Assembly (NCBI GenBank): GCA_046262435.1 | Contig: JBHEMT010000043.1 | Coordinates: forward strand, 1-7,361 | Source of the DNA: JBHEMT01 sp046262435 | Lineage (GTDB): Bacteria > Chloroflexota > Dormibacteria > Aeolococcales > Aeolococcaceae | DNA: 7,361 bases | Direction of reading: 5' to 3' | Shown here: positions 1 to 7,200 of the stretch, piece by piece | Layout of the letters: the number at the start of each line of letters is the position of its first letter | Position numbering within the stretch: position 1 is the stretch's first letter | Translations under genes and position numbers: made by a program | Notes under the pieces: model-generated | Database searches by the model: none | Seen by the model: only the letters and a program-made list of their open reading frames with translations | Told to the model about the DNA's origin: nothing

Positions 1-5
1 CCTGC

Positions 6-839
6 ATGTTCGAACTGACCGGTAAGGTCGCGGTGGTCACCGGTGGCTCACGAGGTCTCGGCCGGGCCGACTGCCTGGCCCTGGCGCGGGCCGGTGCCGA
101 CGTGGTGGTCACCGACATCCTCATGGAGTCGGACCCCGGCCTGGTGCAGCAGGCGGAGCAGTCGCAGTCGGCCCTGGCCCAACTCTTCACCTCGCAGAAC
201 GTGGTCTACAGCGAGCGCACCAGCGAGGAGATTCGCGCCATGGGTCGGCGGTCCGCGGCCATCAAGATGGATGTCACCGACCGGGAGCAGGTGAGCGACG
301 TTTTTCGCCAGATCAAGGATGACTTCGGTTCCATCGACATCCTGGTGAACAACGCGGCCACGCTCGACCACGTTGCCCAGGTCGACGCCCAGAGTGACGA
401 GCTCTGGGACCGGGACGTCCAGGTGAACCTCACCGGCGCGTTCAACTGCACCAAGGCGGTCTTTCCTTACATGCGTGACCAGGGCTGGGGCCGGATCGTG
501 TTCATGGCAAGTGTGGCTGGAACTCTCGGTGGGTTCGGCCAGGCCTCGTACGCCGCCACCAAGGCAGCGGTTACCGGGCTGGCCAGGACGGTCGCCCTCG
601 AGGGGGCCCGGTACGGGATCACCGCCAACGCGGTAGCCCCCGGGGTGATCGGCACCGAGGCGATGAAGGCGGGCAACCCCAAGATGAATGACCGCATGGT
701 GCTGCGCACCGCCACCCGATCCTTCGGCGAGCCCGAGGACATCGCCCACACCATCTGCTTCCTGGCATCGCCTGAGGCCCGCTACCTCACCGGGCAGGTG
801 ATCACCGTGGCCGGCGGCATCGACCTGTTCACCTTCTGA
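6..839 (+). CDS. NAD-type short-chain dehydrogenase/reductase (SDR)
   Basis: A cytoplasmic classical SDR of 277 residues that oxidises or reduces an alcohol/carbonyl pair; the substrate cannot be named. Seen: glycine-rich cofactor motif TGGSRGLG at residues 12-19, Asp37 at the end of beta-2 (normally favours NAD(H) over NADP(H)), Asp89-Val90 for adenine contact, NNAA at 115-118, a complete catalytic tetrad Asn141/Ser169/Tyr182/Lys186 (YAATK) and PG at 212-213. The segment from about residue 41 to 76 is longer than in most classical SDRs and forms an extra, partly helical insertion after beta-2; insertions here are known in some SDR subfamilies such as mycofactocin-associated ones. The ATG at 6 places FELTGKVAVVTGG exactly at the usual N-terminus, but only five upstream bases are visible, so promoter and ribosome site cannot be judged. 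The TIM-barrel gene follows after 32 bases, probably in the same transcript. The family is certain; the specific activity is unknown. Confidence 0.93.
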   Translation: MFELTGKVAVVTGGSRGLGRADCLALARAGADVVVTDILMESDPGLVQQAEQSQSALAQLFTSQNVVYSERTSEEIRAMGRRSAAIKMDVTDREQVSDVFRQIKDDFGSIDILVNNAATLDHVAQVDAQSDELWDRDVQVNLTGAFNCTKAVFPYMRDQGWGRIVFMASVAGTLGGFGQASYAATKAAVTGLARTVALEGARYGITANAVAPGVIGTEAMKAGNPKMNDRMVLRTATRSFGEPEDIAHTICFLASPEARYLTGQVITVAGGIDLFTF

Positions 840-871
840 GCACTCCGGCCGGCGTCGGCGAGCGGCTCAGG

Positions 872-2104
872 ATGGAGGTCACCTACTGGCCCGCGGCGGT
901 GGGCGCCTACCTCTGGCATGAGTACGACGAGCGCGCCGTCGAAATCGACCTGACCGCGATCGCCGCGCGAGGGCTGCACGGGATACGCGTCTGCCTGGCC
1001 TGGGATGCGTTCATGCCCACCCCGCGCCAGGTCAGCCGGCCACGGCTGCGCAACCTCGAGCATCTCCTCGGCGTGGCCGCTCGAGTGGGCCTCGGGGTGA
1101 CCCCGGTGCTCTTCGGACAGTCCCTGGGCTCTGACGTCCTGCTGCCGCTCTATGCCATCGATCCGGCCGGGTCGCGGGCGGGCGTTCGAGTGGTGACCGA
1201 CGGCGTCGTCCAGCTCGGTGGACCCCGCGACCAGTACAACGACCCGCTGATGCTCGAGGTGGAGACCGTCTGGCTCGAGACCCTGCTCGGCGCCTTCTCC
1301 GGGCACCCGTCGCTGGTCGCCTGGGACCTGGGCCACGATCCCGCCAGCACGATGCGACCGCGCCGCTTCGGCCATCTGCAGAGCTGGGTGGCGTTGCATG
1401 CCGATCGGGTGCGGCGCAGCGGCGACCGGGTCAGGCTCACCCTTGGCGCCGCGGACCTGCTCACCGCCCGCGGGGTCCGGCTAGGTCTGGTGGCCCCGGC
1501 CCTGGACAGCGTCGGGCTGCAGGTCGAGCCCCAGTGGCTGCCAGCGGACCAGCTGGGCGGCGAGGTGGACGCCCCGGTGTTCCTGGCGCAGCTTGCGATG
1601 CGCCTGGCCGGCGCGCGCCCCCTCGAGCTGGAAACCTCCCTCGCCAGCCGCCGCAGTGACGACGGGGAGGCGGCGCTGGCCGGCTCCACCACGCGTCTCG
1701 ACCCCCTGCCGTGGGACATCCCCCTCCTCGACGAGCCGGTGGCTGCGACCCGCGCAGGGGACACCGTTGCCCGGCTCGCCGAGGTGGGGGTGGGCGGTGC
1801 CCATCTGGCGGCGTGGAGCGACTGGGGCCCACGCGCACTCGCCGCTCCCCCTGGCGATCTTCGCCCGGCGATGGCCCGCCGCGGCGCCGTCGACAGCCGC
1901 GGCGAGCCCACCCCACTGGGCGACCGATGGTGCGCCCAGGTCGCCAAGGAGCCTGCGGTGGCGGTGGCCCAGCCATGGCCCGACCACCTCGACGTCGAGG
2001 ACTACTACGCCAACCTGCCCGACAGCGCCCGGGAACTCCACGCACAGTGGCGCCTGGGCACGGACCCCGACGAGCGCGGAGCGGAAGAGGCTCGCGCCAG
2101 GTAG
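872..2104 (+). CDS. Glycoside hydrolase-like TIM-barrel protein (GH5/cellulase-type fold) with altered acid/base residue
   Basis: A 410-residue protein without signal peptide or membrane segment, so probably cytoplasmic. The N-terminal pattern (YWPA near 5-8, W15-HE, then DLTAIAARGLHGIRV about 26-40 and W44 before a Pro-rich turn) matches the first barrel strands of family-5-type glycosidases and related mannanase/cellulase-like proteins. WDLGHDP at 151-157 corresponds to the strand-4 motif that normally reads W-D-L-G-N-E, with Glu as proton donor; here it is His155-Asp156. The strand-7 nucleophile is uncertain: Glu252 or Glu254 in PLELETS are candidates. AHLAAWSDW at 310-318 fits strand 8 with its conserved Trp. 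The C-terminus (DYYANLPDSARELHAQW, about 376-392) is helical and acidic. The ATG at 872 is chosen because the YWP block starts right after it; the ribosome site is weak, consistent with translation as second gene after the SDR. Fold assignment is good; activity is doubtful and it may be non-catalytic or act on an unusual substrate. Confidence 0.72.
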   Translation: MEVTYWPAAVGAYLWHEYDERAVEIDLTAIAARGLHGIRVCLAWDAFMPTPRQVSRPRLRNLEHLLGVAARVGLGVTPVLFGQSLGSDVLLPLYAIDPAGSRAGVRVVTDGVVQLGGPRDQYNDPLMLEVETVWLETLLGAFSGHPSLVAWDLGHDPASTMRPRRFGHLQSWVALHADRVRRSGDRVRLTLGAADLLTARGVRLGLVAPALDSVGLQVEPQWLPADQLGGEVDAPVFLAQLAMRLAGARPLELETSLASRRSDDGEAALAGSTTRLDPLPWDIPLLDEPVAATRAGDTVARLAEVGVGGAHLAAWSDWGPRALAAPPGDLRPAMARRGAVDSRGEPTPLGDRWCAQVAKEPAVAVAQPWPDHLDVEDYYANLPDSARELHAQWRLGTDPDERGAEEARAR

Positions 2105-2136
2105 CGGGTGGCTGGCCGGCGGCCGTCCCGCCCGCT
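2103..2136. terminator. GC-rich hairpin between convergent genes, candidate bidirectional terminator
   Basis: Bases 2103-2111 pair with 2128-2136 (nine pairs, one of them T-G). A small internal mismatch follows, then GGCC 2114-2117 pairs with GGCC 2121-2124 around a three-base loop. The TAG stop of the glycosidase-like gene (2102-2104) and the stop of the CinA-like gene (complement of 2136-2138) sit at the two feet of the stem. No clear T-run follows on either strand, so an intrinsic terminator is plausible but not proven; in high-G+C bacteria such U-poor hairpins are common between convergent genes. Confidence 0.5.
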
Positions 2137-2972
2137 CAGCGCTGGGTCAGCGGCGGACGCAGCACCTGCAGACGTGCCGCCGCCGCCTCGACCTGTTCCG
2201 GGTCGGCTCCCTGCAGCCGGATGATCAGGTGCCGTCGGGTCTCCTGCGGATACGACCCGACCCCCACGCCGGGGTACTCCACGGCGAGCTGCTGCATCAC
2301 CGGGGCGAACTGAGCCTCGGGAATGTCGCGGTACTCGAGCTCCACGAGGGCGCGCGCCGCCCGTCCCTGGAGGAGCTGCGGGACCACAAGCTCATCGACG
2401 ATGGCGCGCAGCTCCCGGGGCACACCGGGGAGGAGCACCAGCACTCGGTCCACGGGGCCGGGGAGCGACACACTGATCGAGGGGGCCATGCCGGCTGGGT
2501 TGCCGAGCACCGTCGCATTGTGCGGCGCCATGGCCATCTTGAGATTGGCCGGGGTCAGCGTCGGCGAGGGCAGCCGTCCGGCCTCATGGAGGCGCGCGAC
2601 CACCGCTTCGACGTGATCGCGGGCGATGGGGTTCTCTTCCAGGGCAAGACCCAGGGCGGCGGCGACCGCCTCGAGGGTGCGGTCGTCAGGGGTGGGACCG
2701 AGGCCCCCGCAGACCAGCACCCGCAGGGCGTGCGGGTCGGCAACTGCGCGGCGCACCGCGTTGCCAATGTCCTCGCGGTCATCGCCCACGACCTCGATTC
2801 GGCGAACCGGCCAGCCGGCCTCGCGACACCGGCCCGCCAGCCACGCGGAGTTCGTGTCCACGGTGAAGCCACCGAGCAGCTCGTCGCCCACGGCGATGAC
2901 CACCACCGGTTGGTCGTGCTGCACGACGGGGCCCACCGTGCCGGCGGAAAAACCCGGCGGAGTGGCCATCAT
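2136..2972 (-). CDS. CinA-like protein, molybdopterin-binding-type domain only (COG1058)
   Basis: This protein matches the N-terminal domain of CinA, a MoaB/Mog-type fold which in full-length CinA acts as an ADP-ribose pyrophosphatase linked to NAD recycling. Numbering from the ATG at 2972: the domain opens at about residue 22 with VVVIAVGDELLGG followed by DTNS; the signature GGLGPTPDDRT lies at about 89-99; NLKMAMAPHNATVLGNPAGMAP at about 143-164 and LPGVPREL at about 181-188 complete the core. A further alpha/beta stretch ends the protein at 278 residues. The C-terminal PncC-type nicotinamide-mononucleotide deamidase domain of full-length CinA (usually over 400 residues) is absent, so deamidation must come from elsewhere if the pathway is complete. 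The frame extends to an ATG at 2987, but that ATG is part of the likely extended -10 element; of three consecutive ATGs (2975, 2972, 2969) the second or third fits a leaderless start. Divergent from hppA, convergent with the glycosidase-like gene. Confidence 0.88.
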   Translation of the reverse strand: MMATPPGFSAGTVGPVVQHDQPVVVIAVGDELLGGFTVDTNSAWLAGRCREAGWPVRRIEVVGDDREDIGNAVRRAVADPHALRVLVCGGLGPTPDDRTLEAVAAALGLALEENPIARDHVEAVVARLHEAGRLPSPTLTPANLKMAMAPHNATVLGNPAGMAPSISVSLPGPVDRVLVLLPGVPRELRAIVDELVVPQLLQGRAARALVELEYRDIPEAQFAPVMQQLAVEYPGVGVGSYPQETRRHLIIRLQGADPEQVEAAAARLQVLRPPLTQR

Positions 2973-2977
2973 CATCG

Positions 2978-2986
2978 ACGGTAGCA
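2978..2986 (-). promoter_or_regulatory. Extended -10 element of the CinA-like gene
   Basis: Read on the minus strand the bases are TGCTACCGT, i.e. TG-N-TANNNT. Three in-frame ATG codons start two, five and eight bases downstream, so a transcript starting at the usual distance would begin at or next to ATG 2972 or 2969, leaving no room for a Shine-Dalgarno site. I see no convincing -35 hexamer. Confidence 0.5.
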
Positions 2987-3019
2987 TCGGCGCAACGGCC
3001 CGCTGAGTTCCCCGACGGC

Positions 3020-3025
3020 TACAAT
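3020..3025 (+). promoter_or_regulatory. -10 element of hppA
   Basis: TACAAT matches five of six bases of the TATAAT consensus and sits in otherwise very G+C-rich DNA. Transcription would start near 3032, giving a leader of about 64 bases before the ATG at 3096. No good -35 hexamer is visible at 16-18 bases upstream. It lies back to back with the -10 of the divergent CinA-like gene, about 37 bases away. Confidence 0.55.
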
Positions 3026-3028
3026 CCG

Positions 3029-3048
3029 CCGGTCCATTCGAGGACCGG
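3029..3048. repeat. 20-base inverted repeat at the predicted hppA transcription start, possible operator
   Basis: CCGGTCC (3029-3035) and GGACCGG (3042-3048) are perfect seven-base arms around a six-base spacer ATTCGA. The repeat begins three bases after the hppA -10 element and spans the predicted +1, a typical repressor position. It could instead be a leader hairpin if transcription starts slightly upstream of the predicted site. A GGGCGCGCCC palindrome (3047-3056) follows directly. Confidence 0.4.
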
Positions 3049-3085
3049 GCGCGCCCAGCGACAACGCCGGGGCCCTGGCCTTCGT

Positions 3086-3091
3086 GGGGAG
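3086..3091 (+). promoter_or_regulatory. Ribosome binding site that decides the hppA start
   Basis: GGGGAG ends four bases before the ATG at 3096. An in-frame GTG at 3084 would overlap this site and add four residues (MGSC) not usual for the family, so the ATG is preferred. Confidence 0.6.
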
Positions 3092-3095
3092 TTGT

Positions 3096-5159
<2,064 letters not shown>

Positions 5160-5161
5160 CC

Positions 5162-5186
5162 GCGCGGGGACCAGCCTCTCCCGCGC
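5162..5186 (+). terminator. Candidate hppA terminator hairpin
   Basis: GCGCGGG (5162-5168) pairs with CCCGCGC (5180-5186), with one further G-T pair inside and a loop of about nine bases, starting two bases after the hppA stop. There is no T-run, so efficiency is uncertain. The rest of the 117-base gap up to 5276 shows only the next promoter. Confidence 0.45.
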
Positions 5187-5260
5187 CAGGCACCGTGGTC
5201 TGCTCGCTTCCGTGCGCGGCTGACCAGTTTCGGTGGTGCCGATATCGGCGTCTGGCTGGC

Positions 5261-5266
5261 TAGACT
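5261..5266 (+). promoter_or_regulatory. -10 element of the 115-residue protein gene
   Basis: TAGACT (TANNNT form) lies ten bases before the ATG at 5277, so the transcript would begin only about two to four bases ahead of the start codon. No Shine-Dalgarno sequence is present, consistent with a near-leaderless message. Confidence 0.42.
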
Positions 5267-5276
5267 TCGACTCGGG

Positions 5277-5624
5277 ATGGACGAGTACCAGCTCGAGATC
5301 CAGGCCGCTCGGCGCGCCGTGGCGCGGTTGAAGAGCGACAAGGCCGAGGAGTCGCTGATCGAGGAGCACGAGGCCCAGCTGCGCAACCTGGTGGCGCTCT
5401 ACGACGCGGCGGTGCACGCGTACAACGAGGGGCGCGACGATCGGCGTCTCGCGCAGGCGCTCTCATTGCTCGGCTTCGGCGACTGGAGCTTCGCCAATGT
5501 CTACAGCTTCGTGTATGACGCGGCGCTGGAGAGTGAGCCCGACGATGAGGACGGGCGCGACCTGGCCAATATCATCACCCACACCGACTTCGCACACGCC
5601 CTGCTGACCGCGCTCGAGATCTGA
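5277..5624 (+). CDS. Small acidic helical protein of unknown function
   Basis: I do not recognise a family. The 115-residue product has no signal peptide, no membrane segment and no cysteine, so it is probably a soluble cytoplasmic protein. Residues 1-50 are strongly charged with regularly spaced hydrophobics (MDEYQLEIQAARRAVARLK, then EESLIEEHEAQLRNLVALYDAAVHAY) and are predicted by eye to form a long helix or helical hairpin able to coil. A middle block around 63-82 is richer in aromatics (LLGFGDWSFANVYSFVYDAA), followed by an acidic turn (ESEPDDEDGRD) and a C-terminal helix. Codon use and third-position G+C match the neighbours, supporting real coding. The ATG is chosen from the -10 element just upstream. 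It lies downstream of hppA on the same strand but has its own likely promoter, and converges with the FAD oxidase gene with 26 bases between stops and no clear terminator. Confidence 0.75.
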   Translation: MDEYQLEIQAARRAVARLKSDKAEESLIEEHEAQLRNLVALYDAAVHAYNEGRDDRRLAQALSLLGFGDWSFANVYSFVYDAALESEPDDEDGRDLANIITHTDFAHALLTALEI

Positions 5625-5650
5625 GCGCCGCGGCAGCCCACAGCCTGACG

Positions 5651-7078
5651 TTACCGGGCGACCGGCACCTCTGCGTTTGCGGGCTGAGCTGAGCTGGGCG
5701 CCGCGTCGAACGCAGGGATCTTCTTGCCGGGGTTGAGCAGGCCCTGCGGGTCAAGAGCCTGCTGGACGCCCCGCATCAACTCCACGGCACCCGGGCCGAG
5801 CTGCCGCTCAACCCAGGGCAGCTTCGCGTAGCCAACGCCGTGTTCGCCGGTGGCCGAACCGCCGGCGTCGAGCACGGCCGCCAACAGCTCAGCTGCGGCC
5901 GCGTCAGCTCGGGGGCGCTCGCCCACCCGCGGGTCGAGCAGGAAGGTGGCCTGAAGATGACCGTCTCCCAGATGACCGAAGACAACAGCCGGCAGCCGGT
6001 GCCGCTCGCCCAGCGCGTGCACCAGGGCAACGGTCTCGGCGACCCGCTCCAGGGGAACCACGATGTCCTCGGTGACGTTGCCGACCCTCACCGTCGCCAC
6101 GGCGGCGCTCACCGCTTTGCGGATTGCCCATAGCCGTGCGGCCTCGGCGCGCCCGGTGGCCCGGTGGATGCGGGTGGCCCCTGCGGCCTGCAACGCTCCC
6201 TCGACGGCACGGGCCTCCTCGTCGGTCGTCCCGGCGTCCCCCTCCACCTCGGCGAGCACCAGCGCGCCGGCGTCGGCGTCCATGGGGTCGGCGCCCGCGT
6301 TGGCCACGGCGCGAAGCGCCGCCTTGTCAAGGAACTCCAGAGCCGCGGGCACGACACGCGCTCTGCCGATACCCGAGACCGCAGCGGCCGCGCTCCCCAT
6401 GTCAGCGAAGGTTGCGGCGAAGGTCACCCGGGCGGCGGGCGAGGAGATGAGCCGAAGCAGCACCTCGGTGACGATTGCCAGGGTGCCCTCGGATGCGGGC
6501 AGCAACCGGAGCAGCGCGGCGTCGCCATCGCCACTCTCACCAACCCGATGCACCGAGCCGTCAGCGAGCACCGCGGTGGCGCCCACCAGGTAGTCCGCGG
6601 TCACCCCGTAGCGCCGGGCGTGCGCTCCACCCGCGTTGCAGACGACGTTGCCGCCCAGGGTGCTGGTCGACGCCGACGCGGGGTCCGGTGGGTAGTACAG
6701 CCCGAGCGGCACCACCCCACGGTGCACGGCATCGGTGACCACCCCGGCCTCGGCGTGCACCCGCATGGCGTCGCGCTCCAGCCCGAGTACCGACGACATC
6801 CGGACGGTGTTGACAACGACTCCGCCGTGCAGCGCCACCGCCCCACCCGCGTAGCCGGTGCCCGCCCCCCGCGGCACGATGGGCACGCCGTGGTGAGCGC
6901 AGACCTGGACGACCCCCGCCACCTCCGCGGTGCTGGCCGGGAAGACCACCGCATCAGGCAGATGCCGCTCACCCGAGGCACCGGATGCGTCGTAGGCGTA
7001 CGCCGCGCGGTCCGCGGCCCGGCTGAGCACGTGGTCCACGTCCACCTGACGCTCGAGATCGCGAAGCAGGCTGGACAT
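5651..7078 (-). CDS. FAD-linked 2-hydroxyacid dehydrogenase/oxidase, GlcD/D-lactate dehydrogenase type
   Basis: A cytoplasmic flavoprotein of the VAO/PCMH family, expected to oxidise a 2-hydroxyacid (glycolate, D-lactate, D-2-hydroxyglutarate or similar) and pass electrons to an unknown acceptor. Numbering from ATG 7078 (475 residues): FAD-binding domain with PRGAGTGYAGG at 69-79, LGGNVVCNAGG at about 141-151 and PASEGTLAIVTE at about 194-205, then the FAD-oxidase C-terminal domain with GHLGDGHLQ at 368-376, GEHGVGYAK at 411-419 and NPGKK at 449-453. The metal/substrate motif normally reads GHxGDGNxH; here Asn is His374 and the second metal-ligand His is Gln376, while His369 and Glu412 remain. 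The frame stays open to an ATG at 7153, but the extra 25 residues are not family-like and would span the likely promoter, so 7078 is preferred. The C-terminal Ala/Pro-rich tail is probably disordered. No iron-sulfur or GlcE/GlcF partner gene is in the window. Confidence 0.92.
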   Translation of the reverse strand: MSSLLRDLERQVDVDHVLSRAADRAAYAYDASGASGERHLPDAVVFPASTAEVAGVVQVCAHHGVPIVPRGAGTGYAGGAVALHGGVVVNTVRMSSVLGLERDAMRVHAEAGVVTDAVHRGVVPLGLYYPPDPASASTSTLGGNVVCNAGGAHARRYGVTADYLVGATAVLADGSVHRVGESGDGDAALLRLLPASEGTLAIVTEVLLRLISSPAARVTFAATFADMGSAAAAVSGIGRARVVPAALEFLDKAALRAVANAGADPMDADAGALVLAEVEGDAGTTDEEARAVEGALQAAGATRIHRATGRAEAARLWAIRKAVSAAVATVRVGNVTEDIVVPLERVAETVALVHALGERHRLPAVVFGHLGDGHLQATFLLDPRVGERPRADAAAAELLAAVLDAGGSATGEHGVGYAKLPWVERQLGPGAVELMRGVQQALDPQGLLNPGKKIPAFDAAPSSAQPANAEVPVAR

Positions 7079-7086
7079 CGGCGCGC

Positions 7087-7092
7087 ATCCTA
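7087..7092 (-). promoter_or_regulatory. -10 element of the FAD oxidase gene
   Basis: TAGGAT on the minus strand lies eight bases before the ATG at 7078, placing the transcription start at or within two bases of the start codon. The overlapping AGGA could alternatively serve as a ribosome site at nine bases spacing, so the leaderless reading is likely rather than certain. The other part of this divergent 122-base region (7079-7200) holds the promoter of the next gene. Confidence 0.45.
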
Positions 7093-7158
7093 GTGGACCG
7101 CATCCGGGGTCGGCCGTCACCGGGCCCCACCTGCAAGCGGTGCTGGGGACCACCTGGC

Positions 7159-7164
7159 TAGGCT
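7159..7164 (+). promoter_or_regulatory. -10 element of the SFPASDPP protein gene
   Basis: TAGGCT within TGGCTAGGCT resembles the TGGCTAGACT element in front of the gene at 5277. It predicts a short leader of roughly 30 bases before the GTG at 7201. No clear -35 is visible. Confidence 0.38.
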
Positions 7165-7188
7165 CAGGCAGCCGTCCCAGCCCAGCCC

Positions 7189-7193
7189 GGAGG
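7189..7193 (+). promoter_or_regulatory. Ribosome binding site setting a GTG start beside an ATG-TGA
   Basis: GGAGG is seven bases before GTG 7201 and five before an ATG at 7199 whose next codon is the stop TGA. Only the GTG frame stays open, so GTG is the coding start. Confidence 0.65.
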
Positions 7194-7200
7194 TCACGAT

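Noticed and set aside
1593..2984. Long plus-strand open frame (463 codons) across the end of the glycosidase-like gene and the whole CinA-like gene
   Set aside because: It is a G+C-driven shadow: the product is Arg/Pro/His-rich without domains, and both genes it overlaps have clear family motifs in their own frames.
6164..7093. Plus-strand open frame of 309 codons opposite the FAD oxidase
   Set aside because: It is the antisense shadow of a gene with complete FAD-binding motifs; the product is His/Gly/Arg-rich without domains.
7079..7153. N-terminal extension of the FAD oxidase to an ATG at 7153
   Set aside because: The 25 extra residues are Cys/Gly/Pro-rich and unlike the family, and the -10 element lies within them; the ATG at 7078 fits better.
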